A stretch of DNA of 64,000 nt from Pseudomonas sp. Bc-h (lineage in GTDB: Bacteria > Pseudomonadota > Gammaproteobacteria > Pseudomonadales > Pseudomonadaceae). The notes under the pieces were generated by a model. That model did not search any database. It was not told the origin of the DNA and saw nothing but the letters and a program-made list of their open reading frames with translations. The stretch spans positions 131,501 through 195,500 of the forward strand of contig NZ_MUIN01000003.1 of assembly GCF_002080045.1 (NCBI RefSeq), given 5' to 3'. This document shows, in pieces, positions 58,888-64,000 of this stretch. Both the position numbers and the translations under genes were made by a program. The first letter of the stretch is position 1; the number at the start of each line of letters is the position of its first letter.

Positions 58888-59259
58888 TCACTGCGCCTTC
58901 CACACACCCTTGCTTTGCTGTTCGCAAAACGGTTTGAGAAAGGCTGCATCGCTCGCCACGCCGTAATAGTGAATGTTCTGCCGATAAGGCATATTGGCGA
59001 CTTGCGCGTTGCTGCACTGGCCGAATGAGCCGGTCGGGCACTGTTCCATGTAGGTTACTTCGACCTTCTGATCCTTGAGTTGGGGTTTGCAGAAGCCGTC
59101 GTGAAACAGATCGGGCGGGATGTTCAAATTTTCCTGACAGACTTTTACATCAAGCCGCTCGGCCTGACTGTGAACCACACAGGACTCCGCCCACGCCTGA
59201 CTCGACGACACCGCCAACAGCACCAACGCCAGCCGCACGGGCAGCCAGATTGCTCGCAT
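58888..59259 (-). CDS. Cys-rich exported protein in the zinc group
   Basis: A 123-residue protein with a signal peptide (MRAIWLPVRLALVLLAVSSSQAWA, cut near 24). The mature part has six Cys (SCVVH, VCQEN, FCKPQ, QCPTG, QCSN, FCEQQ). No family recognised. It is convergent with zigA and divergent from the second COG0523 gene, with only a 54-base gap and no obvious Zur box. A metal or redox role in the periplasm is possible but unproven. Confidence 0.65.
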   Translation of the reverse strand: MRAIWLPVRLALVLLAVSSSQAWAESCVVHSQAERLDVKVCQENLNIPPDLFHDGFCKPQLKDQKVEVTYMEQCPTGSFGQCSNAQVANMPYRQNIHYYGVASDAAFLKPFCEQQSKGVWKAQ

Positions 59260-59313
59260 CGTTTACCTCCGTCTGCGCTCGTTTTCGGGAGCGACGTTCA
59301 AGAATGGCCGGAC

Positions 59314-60276
59314 ATGCTGCAGAACATTCCTACCCATGTCATTGCTGGCCCTTTGGGCGCGGGCAAGACCAGCCTGATCAAACACCTGTTGACGCAAAAA
59401 CCGGCGCACGAACGCTGGGCGATCCTGCTCAATGAATTCGGCCTGATCGGCCTGGATGCCGCGCTGCTGACCACGGCCGAGGATGGTATCGCACTTGGTG
59501 AAGTGGCTGGCGGTTGCTTGTGCTGCGTGAACGGCGCGCCATTCCAGGTCGGGTTGGGTCGGTTGCTGCGCAATGCCAGGCCTGATCGGCTGTTTATCGA
59601 GCCATCTGGTCTCGGCCATCCTGTGGAGTTGATGAAGCAGTTGCGAGACGCGCCATGGGTTGGAGTGCTTGCCGTTCAGCCTGTTGTGATGGTGCTCGAC
59701 GCACAAGCCTTGGCGGCCGACAAACCCCTGCCTGTAACCCAACAGAATGCGTTGGTAGATGCTGGCTTACTGGTGCTCAACAAGTCTGCGGGGCTGGATG
59801 AATCGACGCGACAGACCATCGTTGGGACTTTGCCCGAGCGGCCTGTTTTCTGGACCGAATCCGCTGCGCTACCCCTGGAGCATCTGCCCGGCATCCATGC
59901 TCATGCCATCGAGGGTGTGGATAACTTCATCGCGCCCAAAACGCTCACTCAGTTGCCTGCAGTGTGGGCCGACACGATGACCCCGATCTGCCTGAGTCAG
60001 GGTCAGGCAGATGGCTGGAGCGTCGGATGGCGCTGGCATCCTGAATGCATTTTCGACGCATCGAAAGTGCAGGTGTGGCTGCAACGCCTTGATTGGCGCC
60101 GGGCCAAGCTGGTTATCCACAGCGAGTCGGGTTGGGTGTCTGGCAATGCCCTGGAGGGAGGGGAGATTGCATGGTCGGCAAGTGAATGGCGCAAGGATTC
60201 GCGTCTGGAACTGATCTTCGCCGAGCCTCGGGACGAAGCCTTGTTGAGCGCGCAGCTCGCGGGTTGTTTGGCGTAG
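59314..60276 (+). CDS. Second COG0523 (CobW-like) GTPase
   Basis: A 320-residue GTPase. P-loop AGPLGAGKTSLIKHL lies at about residues 11-25 and the CxCC motif is GGCLCCVNGAPFQV near residue 70; then EPSGLGHPVELM. The C-terminal domain is smaller than in the ZigA protein. The N terminus is MLQNIPTHVI; the frame opens earlier but the upstream part overlaps the divergent exported protein. Two COG0523 paralogues side by side suggest different metal clients or affinities. Confidence 0.88.
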   Translation: MLQNIPTHVIAGPLGAGKTSLIKHLLTQKPAHERWAILLNEFGLIGLDAALLTTAEDGIALGEVAGGCLCCVNGAPFQVGLGRLLRNARPDRLFIEPSGLGHPVELMKQLRDAPWVGVLAVQPVVMVLDAQALAADKPLPVTQQNALVDAGLLVLNKSAGLDESTRQTIVGTLPERPVFWTESAALPLEHLPGIHAHAIEGVDNFIAPKTLTQLPAVWADTMTPICLSQGQADGWSVGWRWHPECIFDASKVQVWLQRLDWRRAKLVIHSESGWVSGNALEGGEIAWSASEWRKDSRLELIFAEPRDEALLSAQLAGCLA

Positions 60277-60320
60277 GACCTCGGAGAATTACCGCAGGGT
60301 AGCCGTCCTACCACAGCAGC

Positions 60321-60713
60321 TTACTGCTTCCACTTGTTGTGTTCCTGACGCCATTCGCTCAGTTGAATGATCTCGGCCGTCGGCTTGGGATTCTTGATCT
60401 CGAAAGGGTAGGGTGCCAGTTCGATCTGCGCGGTGTGCGCGCCGAACATGGTGATCGTGCCGGGATGACGCTGCTCGCCGGTGACCGTGAATTCGAAGTT
60501 GTACACACGCGCCAGCCGCTTGCGGCCTTCATTGTCACGCTTGAAGGTGATGCGGCGCAGGGCGACATTACCGTCGAGCAATTCGATATCGAGCTTGGCG
60601 CAATGTTGTTTGACGCGCTCCAGTGCCCGTTCACGCAGACCATGGGAATGCCACAGCCAAGCGCCAGCGGTCGCCAGCAGCATCAGGACGAATATGTTGC
60701 CCAGGGTCAGCAT
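60321..60713 (-). CDS. DUF3301 membrane-anchored protein
   Basis: A 130-residue protein with one N-terminal membrane helix (GNIFVLMLLATAGAWLWHSH) and a basic/mixed soluble part. The block RERALERVKQHCAKLDIELLDGNVALRRI matches DUF3301. No function is known. It is convergent with the second COG0523 gene and its start is divergent from pdxY. Confidence 0.82.
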   Translation of the reverse strand: MLTLGNIFVLMLLATAGAWLWHSHGLRERALERVKQHCAKLDIELLDGNVALRRITFKRDNEGRKRLARVYNFEFTVTGEQRHPGTITMFGAHTAQIELAPYPFEIKNPKPTAEIIQLSEWRQEHNKWKQ

Positions 60714-60847
60714 GAAAAGAGAGCTCCAACAGAAGATGTCCAGCTTAACTGCGTCGGGCGACCGACAGCCATAGTCCGAAAGCTTAATTTCGCTTCACTT
60801 CGTCCGGCATCGCTACTACTGTGCTTTCCCGGCCTCAGGAACCCGTC

Positions 60848-61714
60848 ATGAAACGCTCGCCTCATTTACTCGCCATCCAGTCACACGTGGTCTTCGGGCA
60901 CGCTGGCAACAGCGCAGCCGTGTTCCCCATGCAGCGTATCGGCATCAATGTCTGGCCGCTGAATACCGTTCAGTTCTCCAACCACACTCAGTATGGACAC
61001 TGGGCGGGCGAAGTGTTGGCGCCGCAGCAGATTCCTGCGCTGGTCGAGGGTATCGCGGCGATTGGCGAACTGGGCCACTGCGATGCGGTGCTATCGGGGT
61101 ATCTGGGCAGTGCGGCGCAGGGGCGGGCGATTCTGACGGCGGTGTCGCAGATCAAGCGCGCCAATCCGCGTGCGCTTTACCTCTGCGACCCCGTGATGGG
61201 CCATCCGGAAAAGGGCTGTATCGTGCCGCAGGAGGTCAGTGATTTCCTGCTTGAAGAAGCGGCTGCGGTGGCCGACTTCCTATGCCCGAATCAGCTGGAG
61301 CTGGACAGTTTTTCAGGACGCAAGCCGAGTTCGCTCCTCGACTGCCTTGCCATGGCTCGCGCGCTGCTGGCTCGAGGCCCGAAGGCTATCGTCGTCAAAC
61401 ATCTGGATTATCCGGGGAAACCCGCAGACGGGTTTGAAATGTTGCTGGTGACTGAGCACGAAAGCTGGCACTTGCGTCGGCCGCTGCTGGCGTTCCCGCG
61501 TCAGCCAGTCGGCGTGGGCGATCTGACCTCGGGGTTGTTCCTGTCCAAGGTGCTGCTGGGCGAGGATTTGCGCAGTGCGTTTGAGTACACAGCGTCGGCA
61601 GTCCATGAAGTGCTGCTTGAGACTCAGGCGAGTGGCAGTTACGAGCTTGAACTGGTCAGAGCACAGGACCGGATTGCCCACCCGCGGGTGAAGTTCGAGG
61701 CGGTTCGTCTCTGA
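60848..61714 (+). CDS. pdxY: Pyridoxal kinase
   Basis: A 288-residue PfkB-related kinase that phosphorylates pyridoxal to PLP in the salvage pathway. The N terminus [26 protein letters not shown] and the conserved [14 protein letters not shown] are diagnostic. The ATP-site block [11 protein letters not shown] is present. The ATG at 60848 follows AGGAAC. Order pdxY - thioesterase - antiporter matches PA5516 onward in P. aeruginosa, from memory. Confidence 0.96.
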   Translation: MKRSPHLLAIQSHVVFGHAGNSAAVFPMQRIGINVWPLNTVQFSNHTQYGHWAGEVLAPQQIPALVEGIAAIGELGHCDAVLSGYLGSAAQGRAILTAVSQIKRANPRALYLCDPVMGHPEKGCIVPQEVSDFLLEEAAAVADFLCPNQLELDSFSGRKPSSLLDCLAMARALLARGPKAIVVKHLDYPGKPADGFEMLLVTEHESWHLRRPLLAFPRQPVGVGDLTSGLFLSKVLLGEDLRSAFEYTASAVHEVLLETQASGSYELELVRAQDRIAHPRVKFEAVRL

Positions 61715-61747
61715 GCAGGACGCTGTTCTGACGCCGGCATAGAACCT

Positions 61748-61773
61748 GTGGGAGGGAGCAAGCTCCCTCCCAC
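61748..61773. repeat. REP-type hairpin between convergent pdxY and thioesterase
   Basis: GTGGGAGGGAGC (61748-61759) pairs perfectly with GCTCCCTCCCAC (61762-61773) around AA. This GGGAGGGAGC element is common in Pseudomonas intergenic regions. It lies 34 bases after pdxY and probably stops transcription from both sides. Confidence 0.8.
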
Positions 61774-61884
61774 GTGATTCGGCGTTTGCCAGATATGGTC
61801 CTCAGCAGCGCCACCGCTGGCAATCCGTGCTGCAGGATCTCGTATCTCTTCAGTTGAAACGGGGTGCCGAATGACTGTTGTACT

Positions 61885-62370
61885 TCAAACCCCATCTTCC
61901 CGAATTTCGCGGTAACGCTTTTCCAGCTCCTGACGAAGCTGACGACGCTGCTGCGCCTGCACGTAACGGCGTTTGTCTTCGCTGGTTTGCGGGTCCAGTG
62001 CAGGCACGCTGGCCGGTTTGCGTTGGTCGTCCACGGCCACCATGGTGAAGAAGCAGCTGTTGGTGTGACGCACCGAGCGCTCGCGGATGTTCTCCGTCAC
62101 CACCTTGATGCCAACTTCCATGGACGTATTGCCGGTGTAGTTCACTGATGCCAGGAAGGTCACCAGTTCGCCGACATGAATCGGCTCGCGGAAAATCACC
62201 TGATCCACCGAAAGAGTCACGACATAACGGCCGGCGTAACGGCTCGCACAGGCGTACGCGACTTCGTCGAGGTACTTGAGAAGGGTGCCGCCGTGCACGT
62301 TGCCAGAAAAGTTGGCCATGTCCGGGGTCATCAATACAGTCATCGACAGCTGGGCGTTTCCGGGTTCCAT
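61885..62370 (-). CDS. Acyl-CoA thioesterase (hotdog fold, YciA/BACH type)
   Basis: A 161-residue hotdog protein. The ATG at 62370 gives MEPGNAQLSMTVLMTPDMANFSGNVHGGTLLKYLDEVAYACASRYAG, the acyl-CoA hydrolase core with the catalytic Asp in GGTLLKYLDE. A basic, Gln/Arg-rich tail ends KRYREIREDGV. The frame extends to 62481 without family similarity. It cleaves medium/long-chain acyl-CoA; the physiological substrate is not readable. Confidence 0.9.
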   Translation of the reverse strand: MEPGNAQLSMTVLMTPDMANFSGNVHGGTLLKYLDEVAYACASRYAGRYVVTLSVDQVIFREPIHVGELVTFLASVNYTGNTSMEVGIKVVTENIRERSVRHTNSCFFTMVAVDDQRKPASVPALDPQTSEDKRRYVQAQQRRQLRQELEKRYREIREDGV

Positions 62371-62683
62371 AGCGTGCTCACGGTCAGTTGAGTCAGAAAA
62401 ATTGGCACCTGTGTCGGTGCTCGATGCAAATCGTTGATACAAACCACCATATCGGGACGCTGACAGCCGTGTTGCCGTCACGCCTGATGGCTATCTGTTT
62501 CCATATATTGCACCGGCTTTATCCGCTTTTGTGCGGTGTTAACCTGCGAAAACCCTTGGATGGGGTATTTCCTGCGTTTCGCACAGATTTATCTGACTCC
62601 GCTGACGATCTTTCGTACAGCAGGCGTCCGTCTTTCCGGTAGAAGCCCGCACCTTCACGGTTCGTCACAAGGAGTCCGCGCCC

Positions 62684-64000
62684 ATGCATGCCATCAGTTT
62701 CATTCAGGATCTGGCAGTCATCATGCTAGTGGCGGGCGTGGTCACCGTGTTGTTTCATCGTCTCAAGCAACCCGTGGTGCTGGGTTACATCGCAGCCGGC
62801 TTCATCATTGGTCCTCACACGCCGCCATTCGGCCTGATCCACGACGAAGACACTATCAAGATCCTCGCCGAGCTGGGAGTGATCTTCCTGATGTTCTGTC
62901 TGGGCCTGGAATTCAGCCTGCGCAAGCTGTTCAAAGTCGGCGCCACGGCATTTATTGCCGCTTTTCTCGAAATCATGCTGATGATCTGGATTGGCTATGA
63001 AATTGGCCAGCTCTTCGGCTGGAGCACCATGGATTCGCTGTTTCTGGGCGCGATCCTTGCCATTTCTTCGACCACCATCATCGTCAAGGCCCTGAATGAC
63101 CTGAAGATGAAAAACCAGCGCTTTGCTCAGCTGATCTTCGGCGTGTTGATCGTCGAAGACATTCTGGGCATCGGCATCATCGCGCTGCTGTCCGGGATTG
63201 CGGTCAGCGGCACGGTCAGTTCGGGCGAAGTCTTTTCCACTGTCGGAAAGCTCTCGCTGTTCATGGTCGTCGCGTTGGTGATCGGGATTCTGCTGGTGCC
63301 GCGTCTGCTGGCTTATGTGGCGAAATTCGAAAGCGACGAAATGCTGCTCATAACGGTTTTGGGCCTGTGTTTCGGCTTCTGTCTGCTGGTGGTCAAACTC
63401 GAATACAGCATGGTGCTCGGCGCATTCCTGATTGGGGCGATCATGGCCGAATCAAAGCAGCTGGTGAAAATCGAGCACCTGATCGAACCCATTCGCGACA
63501 TGTTCAGTGCCATCTTCTTTGTTGCCATCGGGCTGCTGATCGACCCGCAGATTCTGCTGGATTACGCCTGGCCCATTGCGGTGATTACCGTAGCGGTTGT
63601 TCTGGGCAAGATGTTGTCTTGTGGGCTTGGAGCGTTCATCGCTGGCAACGACGGGAAAACCTCACTTCGCGTGGGCATGGGGCTGTCACAAATTGGTGAG
63701 TTTTCCTTCATCATTGCAGCGCTCGGGATGACGCTGCAGGTCACGAGCGACTTTCTCTACCCTGTGGCGGTGGCTGTTTCGGCGATCACCACACTTTTGA
63801 CGCCTTATCTGATTCGTGCCGCTGACCCGTTATCGCACTCGCTCGCAGGAATCGTTCCCAAACGCGTGGCTCGGGTTTTCGGCATGTATGGTGAATGGTT
63901 ACGCAGCATTCAGCCACAAGGCCAGGGAGCGCTTCTGGCATCGATGATCCGCAAGATCCTGCTGCAAGTTGGGGTAAATCTCGCGCTGGTGGTAGCGATC
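62684..64000 (+). CDS. CPA2-family cation/proton antiporter (KefB-like), 3' part missing
   Basis: An open frame of 439 codons that runs off the right edge. The ATG at 62684 follows AAGGAG. About twelve membrane helices are seen (from FIQDLAVIMLVAGVVTVLFH). The Na+/H+ exchanger signature is VVLGYIAAGFIIGPHTPPFG, followed by ELGVIFLMFCLGLEFSLRKL. The family motif LGAFLIGAIMAES is near residue 245. The remaining C-terminal TrkA/RCK domains, if any, lie outside. It may be a potassium or sodium/proton antiporter. Confidence 0.92.
   Translation, partial: MHAISFIQDLAVIMLVAGVVTVLFHRLKQPVVLGYIAAGFIIGPHTPPFGLIHDEDTIKILAELGVIFLMFCLGLEFSLRKLFKVGATAFIAAFLEIMLMIWIGYEIGQLFGWSTMDSLFLGAILAISSTTIIVKALNDLKMKNQRFAQLIFGVLIVEDILGIGIIALLSGIAVSGTVSSGEVFSTVGKLSLFMVVALVIGILLVPRLLAYVAKFESDEMLLITVLGLCFGFCLLVVKLEYSMVLGAFLIGAIMAESKQLVKIEHLIEPIRDMFSAIFFVAIGLLIDPQILLDYAWPIAVITVAVVLGKMLSCGLGAFIAGNDGKTSLRVGMGLSQIGEFSFIIAALGMTLQVTSDFLYPVAVAVSAITTLLTPYLIRAADPLSHSLAGIVPKRVARVFGMYGEWLRSIQPQGQGALLASMIRKILLQVGVNLALVVAI

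Overview
The window is a chromosomal, origin-proximal segment of a Pseudomonas species. The gene order dnaN-dnaA / rpmH-rnpA-yidD-yidC-mnmE-mnmG-rsmG-parA-parB-atpIBEFHAGDC-glmU-glmR-glmS is the classic pseudomonad origin region, and the protein sequences and REP-type palindromes fit that genus. I cannot name the species. I saw no rRNA, tRNA, CRISPR array, insertion sequence or prophage.

Layout. (1) 1-11,014: start of dnaN and all of dnaA on the minus strand. An oriC with consensus DnaA boxes and an AT-rich tract lies between dnaA and rpmH, followed by the rpmH operon. A second origin-like module lies between mnmE and mnmG and shares motifs and exact spacing with the first. parAB closes the block. 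(2) 11,060-22,680: the F1Fo ATP synthase operon, then glmU, a DeoR-type regulator and glmS. (3) 22,698-35,369: an accessory region with a LysR gene, an EamA exporter, a second LysR gene and a tight eight-gene operon (26,110-35,369). That operon encodes a cupin, a methionyl-tRNA-synthetase-like enzyme, a DAO-type flavoprotein, a cytosolic periplasmic-binding-fold protein, a lysine/ornithine-type N-hydroxylase, SbnA-like and SbnB-like enzymes for 2,3-diaminopropionate, and a large FAD/NAD(P)-binding protein. The N-hydroxylase, cupin, MetRS-like and DAO-like set is the signature of hydrazine (N-N bond) forming pathways. I read the operon as an uncharacterised pathway to a small N-N-containing metabolite; this is the best candidate for a new system here. 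(4) 35,440-45,649: a frameshifted Abi-like gene, an extracytoplasmic solute-binding protein, a polysaccharide polymerase/ligase plus glycoside hydrolase pair, opgD, a LysE exporter with an Lrp-type regulator, lpd, and a CDP-alcohol-phosphotransferase-like protein whose catalytic motif appears destroyed. (5) 45,858-51,997: three SPFH (HflK/HflC-like) proteins plus an HmtA-like P-type metal ATPase, preceded by a Zur-box-like sequence. (6) 52,278-64,000: cfa, cls, a DUF3617 protein, a perfect parS site, a zinc-starvation group (amidase, ZigA-type GTPase, second COG0523 GTPase, two small exported proteins) with a perfect Zur palindrome, then a DUF3301 protein, pdxY, an acyl-CoA thioesterase and the start of a CPA2 cation/proton antiporter.

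Two themes run across the window. Exact DnaA boxes (TTATCCACA) are far more common than chance and include a dense cluster inside the last gene of the biosynthetic operon. Zur-box-like palindromes precede two separate metal-handling loci. All functional statements are read from sequence by eye; no database search was run.
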